From Pseudomonadota bacterium (GTDB lineage: Bacteria; Bdellovibrionota; UBA1018; CAIMNF01): a DNA stretch of 64,000 bases. Both the position numbers and the translations under genes were made by a program. The DNA lies in NCBI GenBank assembly GCA_027486675.1, contig JAIXOQ010000005.1, positions 1 through 64,000 of the forward strand, written 5' to 3'. How positions within the stretch are numbered: position 1 is the stretch's first letter; each line of letters opens with the position of its first letter. The notes beneath the pieces were generated by a model. The model saw nothing but the letters and a program-made list of their open reading frames with translations, did no database searches and had not been told where the DNA came from. Positions 8,911 to 17,366 of this stretch are shown piece by piece.

Positions 8911-8931
8911 GACTTGTTTGAGTGATACGCT
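8904..8931 (+). promoter_or_regulatory. Candidate promoter with extended -10, leaderless geometry
   Basis: TTGCCA (8904-8909), a 16-base spacer, and TACGCT (8926-8931) preceded by TG one base upstream (extended -10). The ATG of the next gene starts 7 bases after it, with no Shine-Dalgarno. It lies in the 28 bases between divergent starts. Confidence 0.5.
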
Positions 8932-8938
8932 AATTGAG

Positions 8939-9724
8939 ATGCCGTCGCATCTTCTATTTTTTGCAGTAGTCACGGCGAGCTATGCGCTCGCCACGAGCTT
9001 CTTCGTTCCCCCACTTCCTGACTTCACAGGACAAGCGGAGGTCGTTGTTCGAGCAAAGCCCACGAAAGTTCGATCGCAATGGGTCTTTTCCGAGCGAGGC
9101 AAATCGATCTATACCTATGCGGATCTTCGTGTTGCCGAGACAATACGTGGGGAAGCCATAGAGTTTCTGACTGTTCGCCGTGCCGGCGGGGTGATGGGCT
9201 CTGTAGGCCAAGAAATTCCAGGCAGCGTCGCACTTCAGGAGGGGAAAGAAAGCGTTTTCTTTTTGAGCAGCAAACAGCCGGACTCAAGCCGGGAGATTAT
9301 TGGAATGGAGCTTGGGCGCTTAGATTACGAGGATGGACCCAATGGACCTACGGTATCGGGAGGCATTTTAGGTTATGGGCAGGGATTGCAAGAGGTAGAA
9401 CACGATCACCCGGGTGAAGAAAAGAAGCCGATGCGTTACTCCGATCTGGTGGCCTTAGTGAAGAGCCAGCCAGGCCCTCCTGCTGCAATGGACGGAACCC
9501 AACCCCGGCGCGAAAAAAATGACACCACCACTACAAAAGTTACCCAACCCTTGGAGCCAGACTTGCACCGGGGCAATTCGCTACCACCGTCAAAAACCGG
9601 GCCTTTAGAAATTCAGGCAAAATCCGCCGGGCAAGAAACTCCACAAGGTAGCCAATTTAAAGGCATTTTGTGGGTTTTTGCCGTGTCATTAATCTTTTTT
9701 TTATTCATGCGATCTAAACGCTAA
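8939..9724 (+). CDS. Exported, C-terminally anchored protein of unknown function, 261 aa
   Basis: Signal peptide (LLFFAVVTASYALA, residues 5-18), then a compact beta-rich domain (to about residue 180) containing VRAKPTKVRSQW and a VRRAGGVMG segment. A Pro/Thr/Gln-rich, probably disordered linker follows (about 185-235), then a C-terminal hydrophobic segment (GILWVFAVSLIFFLFM) and a basic RSKR end. The N-terminal domain resembles the short exported proteins that often accompany matrixin genes, and the next gene is a matrixin; this is an inference. The frame is open upstream to GTG 8888, but the ATG at 8939 is supported by the promoter and the signal peptide. Confidence 0.72.
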   Translation: MPSHLLFFAVVTASYALATSFFVPPLPDFTGQAEVVVRAKPTKVRSQWVFSERGKSIYTYADLRVAETIRGEAIEFLTVRRAGGVMGSVGQEIPGSVALQEGKESVFFLSSKQPDSSREIIGMELGRLDYEDGPNGPTVSGGILGYGQGLQEVEHDHPGEEKKPMRYSDLVALVKSQPGPPAAMDGTQPRREKNDTTTTKVTQPLEPDLHRGNSLPPSKTGPLEIQAKSAGQETPQGSQFKGILWVFAVSLIFFLFMRSKR

Positions 9725-9760
9725 TACCTCGATAAACTAGTAGACGAGGAGACCTCACGG

Positions 9761-11425
9761 ATGAGGACCCACGTTAGTACAAGGATGTATTTAGTCGCCC
9801 TAGTTGCTTCATTGGTCAGCGCACCAGTGAACGCCTACACAGTTGGCCTCTCCCAAAGTGGGGCTTCACTGCGGTGGGCTTCTGGGCAAAAACTCTACCT
9901 CGCTGGAAATCCAAGCGGGTCCCATGAACTTTCAGATGGGTTCTTTCGTAGCGCCGTCGTCTCTGCCCTCATGCAGTGGAAAAAAAGCACCAATGGGCTC
10001 TTTGATTTTGATTATTGGCAAGGAACAGACTCCGCAGACTATCCCACAGCGATGAATTCGGATGGTCTCAGCACAATCTTTTTTGCGTCTCGCGGAAACA
10101 TCAGACCCGATCCGCAAGTGATCGGCTACACACAAACTACCTTCAATGTGGATACGGGAAACCTCGTTGAAACAGATACTTTTTTAAATGACGTGAACTT
10201 TACTTTTACAGAAAATCAACAAGATACCTCTTCCGCAAGTGCAGGCGGGAAGAGCCGAGTTTATGCCGCAAATGTCATCACCCATGAACTTGGACACGCA
10301 ATTGGCTTGTCCCATACAGGGTCCATCAACGCGAGCATGCTCTACGTTGAGTACCGCGACCAATCGGAAGTCGGCTGTGACGACGTCAGCGGCGCCAGAG
10401 CACTTTACGGGACCCCAGGTCAGGTTGCTTTACGTGGTCGTATCGTCAGCGGAAGCGGCGCTGGGCAGGCTGGAATTCAGGTCTCAGCAATATCGCTCGA
10501 GCGCGGCATCCCTCTGGCAAACGCAGTGACCTCTTCAAGCGGTTCTTATTCGATCGCCGGCCTCCCGCCGGGGCGTTATGCGCTCATTGCAGAAGTCTTT
10601 CGTGGGGACAAAAATAGCATCCCAGCACAACAAGTTCGTTCTTCCGGACTCGGACTTTGTGGCTTATCCAGTGAGTTTGAAAAACAGTTTGTTCACAAAA
10701 ATGGGGCTTGGGCGCGCATCTATGATGCTCGCAGCGGAAATGTTTCAGTGCCCGATTACGCAATTTCATGCTCTGCCAACGTCACCTTAGCAGGGGGATC
10801 AAATGTTTCTGAAGGGGCTGCTTTCGTAAATATCGGAAGCGGGTCATCTCTCAACTTCCCAATTGCAAACGATGCAGCGCTCCGCGTCACAACTTTAGGC
10901 TACCTTTTACATATGCCGATGTTGGCATCCGTGGATGTCATCAACTCTAGTGGGCAGTCGGTCGCCACTAACAGGATGTCACCCCTCTACAGCAGCGAGT
11001 CTCTCTTTGAGATCACGGATTCAGCCGCTGAAGGAGGCGGATCCGCAGCAAGTTGGGTGCGGCTTGTTGGAAGTGGGAACTCCCGAGGCGACTATCCAAG
11101 CCAAAGCACTACCCCAAGCGGCTCAAATCAGGTGGTCCTTGTCGCTTCAGCAAGCGGCGAAGAGATCAACGCGCGTTGCAGCGTAAAAGTTGATCCGACT
11201 TCATATCAAAGCCCTGATGGACCGCCGGTCCGAAACTACGGAGATTCAACAATGCGGGACCAAGTGGGCTTCTGCGGTAGCATCAGTCAAAGTTCAGGCG
11301 ATGTGCCTCCTGACTACGGCGCACGCATCGGTTGGTTTTTGCCGTGGGCATTGATGATGATTTGGTCAAAGGTCCGCTATAATCGAAGAAGATGCGAACT
11401 CTCATACTCGTCAGCTATCTCCTAA
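9761..11425 (+). CDS. Matrixin-type (M10) zinc metalloprotease with carboxypeptidase-regulatory-like domain
   Basis: A 554-residue secreted protein. Signal peptide at residues 8-26. The zinc site HELGHAIGLSH starts at His175 and is followed by SMLY, the expected Met-turn, so a metzincin of the matrixin type is well supported. After it (about residues 222-300) comes a carboxypeptidase-regulatory/transthyretin-like beta domain (SGSYSIAGLPPGRYALIAE). A Ser/Gly-rich region follows, then a C-terminal hydrophobic segment and Arg-rich tail (LPWALMMIWSKVRYNRRR), which suggests membrane anchoring or C-terminal sorting. GAGGAG lies 9 bases before the ATG. Its 3' end overlaps the next gene by 34 bases in another frame. 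Confidence 0.85.
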   Translation: MRTHVSTRMYLVALVASLVSAPVNAYTVGLSQSGASLRWASGQKLYLAGNPSGSHELSDGFFRSAVVSALMQWKKSTNGLFDFDYWQGTDSADYPTAMNSDGLSTIFFASRGNIRPDPQVIGYTQTTFNVDTGNLVETDTFLNDVNFTFTENQQDTSSASAGGKSRVYAANVITHELGHAIGLSHTGSINASMLYVEYRDQSEVGCDDVSGARALYGTPGQVALRGRIVSGSGAGQAGIQVSAISLERGIPLANAVTSSSGSYSIAGLPPGRYALIAEVFRGDKNSIPAQQVRSSGLGLCGLSSEFEKQFVHKNGAWARIYDARSGNVSVPDYAISCSANVTLAGGSNVSEGAAFVNIGSGSSLNFPIANDAALRVTTLGYLLHMPMLASVDVINSSGQSVATNRMSPLYSSESLFEITDSAAEGGGSAASWVRLVGSGNSRGDYPSQSTTPSGSNQVVLVASASGEEINARCSVKVDPTSYQSPDGPPVRNYGDSTMRDQVGFCGSISQSSGDVPPDYGARIGWFLPWALMMIWSKVRYNRRRCELSYSSAIS

Positions 11426-11928
11426 TCTCAAATGCCATTTTCAAATCAACGGCTCATGCGAATGTGCCATGGGATGATTCCGATGTTCGGCAAGCATTGA
11501 TGGCCAAGAAGAATGTCCTCTTAGGTGCCGGAGCGTTCACGGGCGGTGACGGAACATTGAAAGATTTTAGAGTCACAGCAATGCGTGCGGGCACGAGCCC
11601 AGAAGGTTACGATCGATTCGTGATCGATCTCATTGGGAATGAAAAGGGCGTAGCGAGCCCACTCAACCGTGCACCGCGCTTTCATGTAGAAAACATCCCA
11701 GCCACGAAACAAGTCGTCATTTCGCTTTTCGGGAAACCCAAAGTGGAGGCATCCCTTGCAAACGCTCAAGCCTCAGTGCGAAAAACCAAGTTCGTTGAAG
11801 CCCTCCAAGTTTATCCAGTCTTAGATGACGGCACCTTCGCGCTCACTCTAAAGACCTCAGAAGCGGTGCGCACCGAGGTCTTCGAACTGTCTAAACCAAG
11901 CCGCATTATTATTGACCTAAAAAAATAA
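11392..11928 (+). CDS. Periplasmic AMIN-like domain protein, 178 aa
   Basis: Signal peptide (ILVSYLLISNAIFKSTAHA, residues 5-23). One beta-rich domain follows: FRVTAMRAGTSPEGYDRFVIDLIG near the start and a FELSKPSRIIIDLKK end. The closing PSRIIIDL motif is typical of AMIN domains, which localise envelope proteins such as amidases and type IV pilus secretins. No amidase domain is attached. It starts inside the matrixin gene, so it is co-transcribed with it. The family call is from pattern recognition and is moderately sure. Confidence 0.6.
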   Translation: MRTLILVSYLLISNAIFKSTAHANVPWDDSDVRQALMAKKNVLLGAGAFTGGDGTLKDFRVTAMRAGTSPEGYDRFVIDLIGNEKGVASPLNRAPRFHVENIPATKQVVISLFGKPKVEASLANAQASVRKTKFVEALQVYPVLDDGTFALTLKTSEAVRTEVFELSKPSRIIIDLKK

Positions 11929-11935
11929 GGCCCCC

Positions 11936-11964
11936 TTGCCAGTCAGGGTTTAGCTCCCATTGAT
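11936..11964 (+). promoter_or_regulatory. Candidate lon promoter, leaderless geometry
   Basis: TTGCCA (11936-11941), a 17-base spacer, then ATTGAT (11959-11964, weak). The GTG start of lon is 6 bases further on, and the only purine run before it (AAGG) is too close to act as a ribosome-binding site. Confidence 0.35.
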
Positions 11965-11970
11965 CAAGGT

Positions 11971-14451
11971 GTGAGCGATAACGAGCAGAATGATCAATAC
12001 CCCCGCGTTGCAACCTCTCAGGAGCTGGTCCAAGCGGACCAAACGCTTCCGGGTCAACTCTTGATTCTTCCCACACCGGGACCTGTGCTTTTCCCAACAC
12101 TCATCTTGCCTCTGATTGTTTGGCATCAAGGTGCAATTCAGGCGATCGAAGAAGCACTCAATCAGAAAAAAATTATTGGGATGCTTGTGACCCGGGATGA
12201 CCAATTGCGGGATGATCCAAAACTTCGGGATCTTTTTGATTATGGGATGGTCGTGCGCATTCTGAAACGCGTCAAACTCCCTGATGGAAACGTTCAGATC
12301 CTGGTCCAGGCGATCAAACGATTCAGAGTACGCAAATCGATCTCAGAGTCTCCGCTCCTCTTGGTGGAGCCAGAATATTTTGAAGACACAGCTCCCGAAA
12401 AAAGTCTTGAGATCGACGCACTGACCCGCAACATCATCAATCACGTGAAAGAGCTCTCTGAGACCAATCCGTTCTTCACAGATGAAATGCGAATTGCACT
12501 TGTGAATGCCCCGCACACCGGGGTAGCCGCAGATGTCGTAGCATTTGCGTTAGGCCTTCCGAAGACGGATGCTCAAGAATTTTTAGAAACGACAGATGTC
12601 TACGCGAGATTTCAACTTCTATTAAAGCACCTCAAGCGTGAACAAGAAGTATCGACCCTCCAGCGCAAGATCAATGATGAAGTCAACGGGAAGGTGAACT
12701 CCCTTCAGCGCGAATATTTTTTGAAAGAGCAACTCAAGCTGATCAAAAAAGAACTCGGGATGGAAGAAGAGGGAAAAGAAAAAATTTCCCGTACCTTCCG
12801 TGAAAGAATTGCAGCGGCCGAGATGCCCCCTGAGATTGAGAAAGTCGCCCTTGAAGAACTTGGACGCTTTGAAACGATCAACGAAGCTTCGCCAGAATAC
12901 AACATCGCCAGAAACTACCTTGAAGCCTTAGTTTCCCTACCTTGGAATAAGCGGACCGTAGACCAACTCAGCGTGGATCATGCCCGGAGAGTTTTGAATG
13001 AAGATCACTTTGGCTTAGAGCATGTGAAAGACCGGATTATTGAGTTCTTGTCTGTGCGAAAGCTTAAGGCGGATAAAGAACCTGGCAGTCATCCAAAAGG
13101 TTCGATCGTACTTTTAGTCGGTCCGCCGGGTGTGGGTAAAACCTCGATCGGTAAGTCCATCGCGCGCGCCATGGGTCGGAACTTTCATCGTTTTTCTTTA
13201 GGTGGCATGCGCGATGAGGCAGAAATCAAAGGGCATAGACGCACGTATATTGGCGCAATGCCCGGAAAATTCATTCAGGCTGCTCGCCGTGTGGAATCAA
13301 AAAACCCTGTGATACTGCTCGATGAAGTAGACAAGATCAACCAGAGCTACCATGGTGATCCTGCCGCAGCTCTACTTGAAGTTTTAGATCCGGAACAAAA
13401 TAACGCCTTTTCTGATCATTACCTCGATCTACCCTTTGATTTGAGCGAAGTACTTTTTGTCTGCACCGCCAACACAACCTCCACAATTCCTGCCGCACTT
13501 TTAGACCGCATGGAAGTCATAGAGCTTTCTGGCTATACCCTGGAAGAAAAGGAACAAATCACCAAACGATTCATCCTTCCTAAAGTTCTAGAATCCGCGG
13601 GCATGACTGCATCTACCATCAGGCTCCCTCGCACGACCCTTCGAGCGATCATCCAAGACTACGCACGCGAACCTGGCCTTCGAGTGTTGCAACAACAGAT
13701 CGAGAAGCTTGCGCGCAAGGTAGCCTCCAAAATTGTTGAACGCCGTGAATCCAGGGAAAAACTAAAGCTTCCATTAACCATTGAAGCCGAGGACCTTCGC
13801 ACTTGGCTTGGTCCAAAACGCTTCTTGAACGAAGTTGCAGAGCGCGCTCAGGAGCCGGGGGTCGGCATTGGCCTTGCTTGGACACCCATGGGTGGAGAAA
13901 TTTTATTCATCGAAACCACAGAACTTCCTGGCACAGGACAGATGAAACTGACGGGCCAGATGGGCGATGTGATGCAGGAAAGTGCCGCATTGGCATGGAC
14001 CTTTGTGAAGCGTCGTTTGTTCCAGGAAAGCGGGATTACCCAAAACGATCTTAAGGACAAAGATTTTCACCTTCACCTTCCTGCAGGTGCGGTTCCTAAA
14101 GATGGTCCGTCTGCCGGGATCACCTTAGCTTCCACTTTGTATTCACTGATCACGGGCAGAAAGATGCGCCCTTTCTGGGCCATGACGGGCGAACTTTCAC
14201 TGACCGGGAAAGTCCTTCCTGTTGGAGGCGTGAAAGAAAAATTGTTAGCCGCACGCAGGTCCGGGATCAAAGATGTGATCATTCCAGATGGGAACAAAAA
14301 GGACCTGGAAGACCTCCCGGTTGAACTCCTGAAGCAACTTCGCATTCACCCTGTCAAAATGGTGGATGAGGTGTTCAGCTTAGCGCTAGAACCGGCACGC
14401 CGACCTGAAGGCCAGGCCCGGCTGACGTATTCAAAGTCAGATTCGAATTAG
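11971..14451 (+). CDS. lon: Lon, ATP-dependent serine protease
   Basis: An 826-residue cytoplasmic AAA+ protease for damaged and regulatory proteins. It has an N-terminal LON substrate domain (residues 30-220), a coiled-coil linker (about 220-290), an AAA+ module with Walker A GPPGVGKT (about 386) and Walker B ILLDEVDK, and a C-terminal protease domain. The catalytic Ser714 is in DGPSAG and Lys757 is 43 residues later in GGVKEK, the Ser-Lys dyad spacing of E. coli Lon. The GTG start is chosen because it yields a normal N-terminus and sits behind the candidate promoter. Length is normal. The gene appears monocistronic. Confidence 0.96.
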   Translation: MSDNEQNDQYPRVATSQELVQADQTLPGQLLILPTPGPVLFPTLILPLIVWHQGAIQAIEEALNQKKIIGMLVTRDDQLRDDPKLRDLFDYGMVVRILKRVKLPDGNVQILVQAIKRFRVRKSISESPLLLVEPEYFEDTAPEKSLEIDALTRNIINHVKELSETNPFFTDEMRIALVNAPHTGVAADVVAFALGLPKTDAQEFLETTDVYARFQLLLKHLKREQEVSTLQRKINDEVNGKVNSLQREYFLKEQLKLIKKELGMEEEGKEKISRTFRERIAAAEMPPEIEKVALEELGRFETINEASPEYNIARNYLEALVSLPWNKRTVDQLSVDHARRVLNEDHFGLEHVKDRIIEFLSVRKLKADKEPGSHPKGSIVLLVGPPGVGKTSIGKSIARAMGRNFHRFSLGGMRDEAEIKGHRRTYIGAMPGKFIQAARRVESKNPVILLDEVDKINQSYHGDPAAALLEVLDPEQNNAFSDHYLDLPFDLSEVLFVCTANTTSTIPAALLDRMEVIELSGYTLEEKEQITKRFILPKVLESAGMTASTIRLPRTTLRAIIQDYAREPGLRVLQQQIEKLARKVASKIVERRESREKLKLPLTIEAEDLRTWLGPKRFLNEVAERAQEPGVGIGLAWTPMGGEILFIETTELPGTGQMKLTGQMGDVMQESAALAWTFVKRRLFQESGITQNDLKDKDFHLHLPAGAVPKDGPSAGITLASTLYSLITGRKMRPFWAMTGELSLTGKVLPVGGVKEKLLAARRSGIKDVIIPDGNKKDLEDLPVELLKQLRIHPVKMVDEVFSLALEPARRPEGQARLTYSKSDSN

Positions 14452-14458
14452 TGATTAT

Positions 14459-14487
14459 TTGACAGAGTTGCCTTGATTTGCGACCCT
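14459..14487 (+). promoter_or_regulatory. Candidate promoter of paralog A, leaderless geometry
   Basis: Perfect TTGACA (14459-14464), a 17-base spacer, then a poor -10 hexamer GACCCT (14482-14487) preceded by TG. The ATG starts 7 bases later. The spacing equals that of the promoters of paralogs B and C. Confidence 0.4.
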
Positions 14488-14494
14488 CCGGCGC

Positions 14495-15850
14495 ATGCAG
14501 CGCTCTTGGATTTTCGCTCTTTTTGCCCTTATATCTGTCACAAATGCCGCTCTCGCAAGTAAGCCCATTGTATCTTTTAATTCCCCGTTGATCCCGATCG
14601 GGTGCCAAGAGATTGCTGACGATATCCTTTTGAGTGACCTGCAAAGTTCCTACAAAAAAGCGCAGATGGCTCTGATCAACCGTCTCAAACGTAATGGTGC
14701 TCCAAAAATCGATTGGAGCGATTCGCATCAACCGTTTAGTGAGAAAACTGTCGAGAAATTCAAATTCCTGACTTCAATTTTCTCTGACCCTGTTCTTGGC
14801 CCAGACGCTCGATTACTCTATGCCCAAATCGTCACACGCCAAAGGACACGGGCACTGATAAATCAGGTGCTTGAAGTAGTGCCAAAGCTTTTCAAAAATT
14901 TTAATCGTCTCACTCAGGAAGATCAAAGGCCGTTCATAAATTGGTATCTACCTCCGGAGTTCCCGGAGAAAACTTGGCCCCCTTTCGAAATTGAAAGGTT
15001 TTTGAGGAATGAAGCGAGCTTAGATCAAATAAGCCTAAGGGAACAGAATCAATCGAGTGAAGGCCTCAATCGATCCATTGCAGACTTGCCCCTCTTCAAG
15101 GCACTCAATGAAGCAGACGATATTTACCAGAAGCTTCAAGAGGTTCAGCTCGAATTCAAACGCATGCTCCTGAGCACGGTTCCTGAATCAGTAAATCGTC
15201 TCCCCCAAATTAAGTTCACCCGATCTCAGAGCATAACGATGTTTCGCGCATTACCCCGACCGGACTTTGGCGCTAGCGTCAGTCATGTTGCATTGGTCCG
15301 TAGCTGGCAAGAGCTTGGGGCGCATCTCAAATGGGTGCTCCAGGAATTTAAAGCGACCCAAAGCGCCACAGGGGTAATTCCGACTCTGGCCTTTTCGCCG
15401 GAAGTAATCAAAGAGAGCCGTACCTACCGTGATCAGCTCATTGCTCATGCGCGTAATATCGCTGGATTGATCAAGACCTTAAAGGAATATGAAACATTTG
15501 GTATAAAGGCTGTAGTGAACACTCAGTTTTTGACCGAATCGCTGTCAGAGGATGAGCAGGAATTTTTAGGAAGAGAGCGAGAACATCTCAGGACATTGAG
15601 GATGTTGCATGTTCAGGCAGCACAGGCGCTTGAGCGCTATAACGGTTCATCACAGTTCATTTCGACACACATTCCGGGCTTAAGCCTCTGGGAAAAGGAC
15701 ATGATTGATTCTTTCCAGTCGCTCCAAAAGTTTATCAATGCCATGGCGGAATTAGATGCCAGCACTCAGAAGCAGCTTCGCTTACAATTGGACTTTTCCG
15801 ACCTTCTTGAGTGGAGTGTATTTCCAAAAACTGTAGATCAGACTGAGTAA
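14495..15850 (+). CDS. Tandem secreted paralog A, unknown family, 451 aa
   Basis: Signal peptide (IFALFALISVTNAALA, residues 5-20). The mature part is predicted to be mostly helical and starts with an invariant Cys-x-Glu pair (GCQEIADD). Blocks shared with paralogs B and C are LLYAQIVTRQ (about residue 108), IPTLAFSPE, a YRDQLIAHA block (about 310) and STHIPGLSLWEKDMI near the C-terminus. No known family is recognised and no catalytic motif is evident. It is the most diverged of the three copies and lies directly behind lon. The shared Cys near the mature N-terminus and helical bundles suggest a periplasmic structural or binding role, which is inference. Confidence 0.75.
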   Translation: MQRSWIFALFALISVTNAALASKPIVSFNSPLIPIGCQEIADDILLSDLQSSYKKAQMALINRLKRNGAPKIDWSDSHQPFSEKTVEKFKFLTSIFSDPVLGPDARLLYAQIVTRQRTRALINQVLEVVPKLFKNFNRLTQEDQRPFINWYLPPEFPEKTWPPFEIERFLRNEASLDQISLREQNQSSEGLNRSIADLPLFKALNEADDIYQKLQEVQLEFKRMLLSTVPESVNRLPQIKFTRSQSITMFRALPRPDFGASVSHVALVRSWQELGAHLKWVLQEFKATQSATGVIPTLAFSPEVIKESRTYRDQLIAHARNIAGLIKTLKEYETFGIKAVVNTQFLTESLSEDEQEFLGREREHLRTLRMLHVQAAQALERYNGSSQFISTHIPGLSLWEKDMIDSFQSLQKFINAMAELDASTQKQLRLQLDFSDLLEWSVFPKTVDQTE

Positions 15851-15892
15851 GACCCCGATACAAAGTAGAGACGGGGCCCACAGGCGATCTTT
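15782..15892 (-). pseudogene. Remnant 3' end of a membrane-protein gene (homologous to the gene at 18628-19053)
   Basis: On the minus strand the encoded stretch RLWAPSLLCIGVLLSLIYSF matches the C-terminal membrane segment ELWALVLLWIGILPMVIFSL of the intact gene behind paralog C. At DNA level GATACAAAGTAGAG...GGCCCACAG is nearly repeated near 18700. Its position is also equivalent: it overlaps the 3' end of paralog A tail to tail, as the intact gene overlaps paralog C. It is cut off 14 bases before the promoter repeat of paralog B, so only the last quarter of the gene is left. Confidence 0.6.
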
Positions 15893-15906
15893 TGAGTTAA
15901 CGTTAA

Positions 15907-15960
15907 GATTACGGAATCTGTTGAATTCTTGACCTGCCCGATTGCTAACGCTAGCTTCGT
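15907..15960 (+). repeat. 54-bp direct repeat, promoter copy 1 (identical to 17309-17362)
   Basis: Bases 15907-15960 are identical to 17309-17362. Each copy ends 4 bases before the ATG of a paralog and contains the whole candidate promoter. Identity falls away upstream of the first base and continues, imperfectly, into the signal peptide coding region. This marks a recent duplication of gene plus promoter. Confidence 0.9.
15929..15957 (+). promoter_or_regulatory. Candidate promoter of paralog B, leaderless geometry
   Basis: TTGACC (15929-15934), a 17-base spacer, TAGCTT (15952-15957); the ATG at 15965 is 7 bases on. No Shine-Dalgarno is present. The open frame reaches back to the TTG of the -35 element, which is not a plausible start. 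Confidence 0.5.
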
Positions 15961-15964
15961 GTGC

Positions 15965-17308
15965 ATGCATTTCTTGCCAGTACCGTTCGTAGTCTTTGCC
16001 TTACTTCATGCGACTGCGTCCTTTGCCGAGGGGGAAAGCCCACTCCTGAGGAAAATCCTAAGAGCCCCACTGCCGCCGATCACATGTGGTGAAGTTACGG
16101 ATCATTCGCTCGCACAAGCTCAAGCGTCCTACCATCGCTCAATCGAAAAAATCTTAGGAGAATTCGATGTTCGTGGCGAACCCCTAGACGTTGTTGAGCC
16201 CTTGACTCCAGAGCAACTCTTAAAGGCTACAAACGTTGTTCGTTCCTATGTGACCAGAGTTAAAGTTGCCGGTCCTGCACGTCTCCTTTATGCGCAACTC
16301 GTTACCCGGCAAAGAATCAGAGCATTCCTTAGTTCAGAGCTCGAAAAGCAGAGGCATTTCAAGTCCTTTTGGACAGAGGGCCAGGCAGATGCCGAAATGC
16401 AAAAGATCTTCATCCTATTGGCCCAGACCATCGCGAGATTCAAGACGACAGAGATTCAATTAGATCAGGTCAGTCTCTTAGAACCAGAAACGAGACAGAA
16501 TCTTGAACCTATATTTAAAGACTCGTTGATCTATCAAACGTTGCAAGACTTAGACGATATCCTACGCACAGCCGAACACATTCACCACAAACTGAAGCTC
16601 TTGGCTTTTCAAAAATGTAAGCCATCTCAAGAACTCCTAGCCAAAAATCTCAGCATATTCCAATCTCTGCCTCATCCTGACTTTATAGCGGTTGTAGGTC
16701 ATGTGGGATTACCGCGAGACTGGCGGGGAGTCTATGAGCATCTCTCTCTGGTCATGCATGATTTTAAAAGTGCGGTCGCCCTAACCCGAACAATCCCAAC
16801 TTTGCTCTCTCCCCAAGCAGCCTTGGTAGAGACTCGTCGGTACAGAGATGAGCTCATCGCGCATGCAAGCGAAATCGCAAAAGCCGTGACTCCTCTTTTT
16901 GATCAATACTATGACTTCGTACGGCATCTAGAGATACCCAAGTCCCTCAATGATGCAGATCTTTCGCAAGAAGCAGTCGAAGCTGTAAAGATAGTATCGA
17001 ACTCGAGCAGTGACTTACACGACTTCATACCTGATGCAGCTTTTGCTCGCCATGCATTTTATCGCTCTCCCCAGTTTAAATCGACTCACGTGCCGGGTTT
17101 GGATTTATGGAATCGAGATATGATTGCCTCCTTGGAAGCCCTCCAAAAGTTCATTCAAAAAATGGTGAAGTTAGATGCAACCAGTCAGGACTTTGCGTTT
17201 TACTTCAATGACCTGGCCCAAAAGACGCTCTCCAAAGAGACCCTCTTCTATTGGACTTTCGAGGAGCGATATCCTCTACCTGAGGCAGACCCCACAGCTC
17301 GGCAGTAG
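15965..17308 (+). CDS. Tandem secreted paralog B, unknown family, 447 aa
   Basis: Signal peptide (FVVFALLHATASFA, residues 8-21), then the family's conserved Cys (ITCGEVTD). Family blocks are present in order: LLYAQLVTRQ, SLLEPETRQNLEP, a KDSLIYQTLQDLDDI helix, IPTLLSPQA, YRDELIAHASEI and STHVPGLDLWNRDMI. It is closer to paralog C than to A, especially in the promoter and signal peptide. The start at 15965 is chosen over an upstream TTG because the signal peptide begins there and the promoter occupies the upstream part. Function unknown. Confidence 0.75.
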   Translation: MHFLPVPFVVFALLHATASFAEGESPLLRKILRAPLPPITCGEVTDHSLAQAQASYHRSIEKILGEFDVRGEPLDVVEPLTPEQLLKATNVVRSYVTRVKVAGPARLLYAQLVTRQRIRAFLSSELEKQRHFKSFWTEGQADAEMQKIFILLAQTIARFKTTEIQLDQVSLLEPETRQNLEPIFKDSLIYQTLQDLDDILRTAEHIHHKLKLLAFQKCKPSQELLAKNLSIFQSLPHPDFIAVVGHVGLPRDWRGVYEHLSLVMHDFKSAVALTRTIPTLLSPQAALVETRRYRDELIAHASEIAKAVTPLFDQYYDFVRHLEIPKSLNDADLSQEAVEAVKIVSNSSSDLHDFIPDAAFARHAFYRSPQFKSTHVPGLDLWNRDMIASLEALQKFIQKMVKLDATSQDFAFYFNDLAQKTLSKETLFYWTFEERYPLPEADPTARQ

Positions 17309-17362
17309 GATTACGGAATCTGTTGAATTCTTGACCTGCCCGATTGCTAACGCTAGCTTCGT
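17309..17362 (+). repeat. 54-bp direct repeat, promoter copy 2 (identical to 15907-15960)
   Basis: Second copy of the repeat; it begins at the base right after the stop codon of paralog B (17306-17308). Paralog B therefore ends at the junction of a tandem duplication. Confidence 0.9.
17331..17359 (+). promoter_or_regulatory. Candidate promoter of paralog C, leaderless geometry
   Basis: TTGACC (17331-17336), a 17-base spacer, TAGCTT (17354-17359), then 7 bases to the ATG at 17367. It is identical to the promoter of paralog B. Confidence 0.5.
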
Positions 17363-17366
17363 CTCC

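Noticed and set aside
17175-17366. 64-codon upstream extension of paralog C
   Set aside because: It overlaps the end of paralog B and the promoter repeat, and would place the signal peptide in the interior of the protein.
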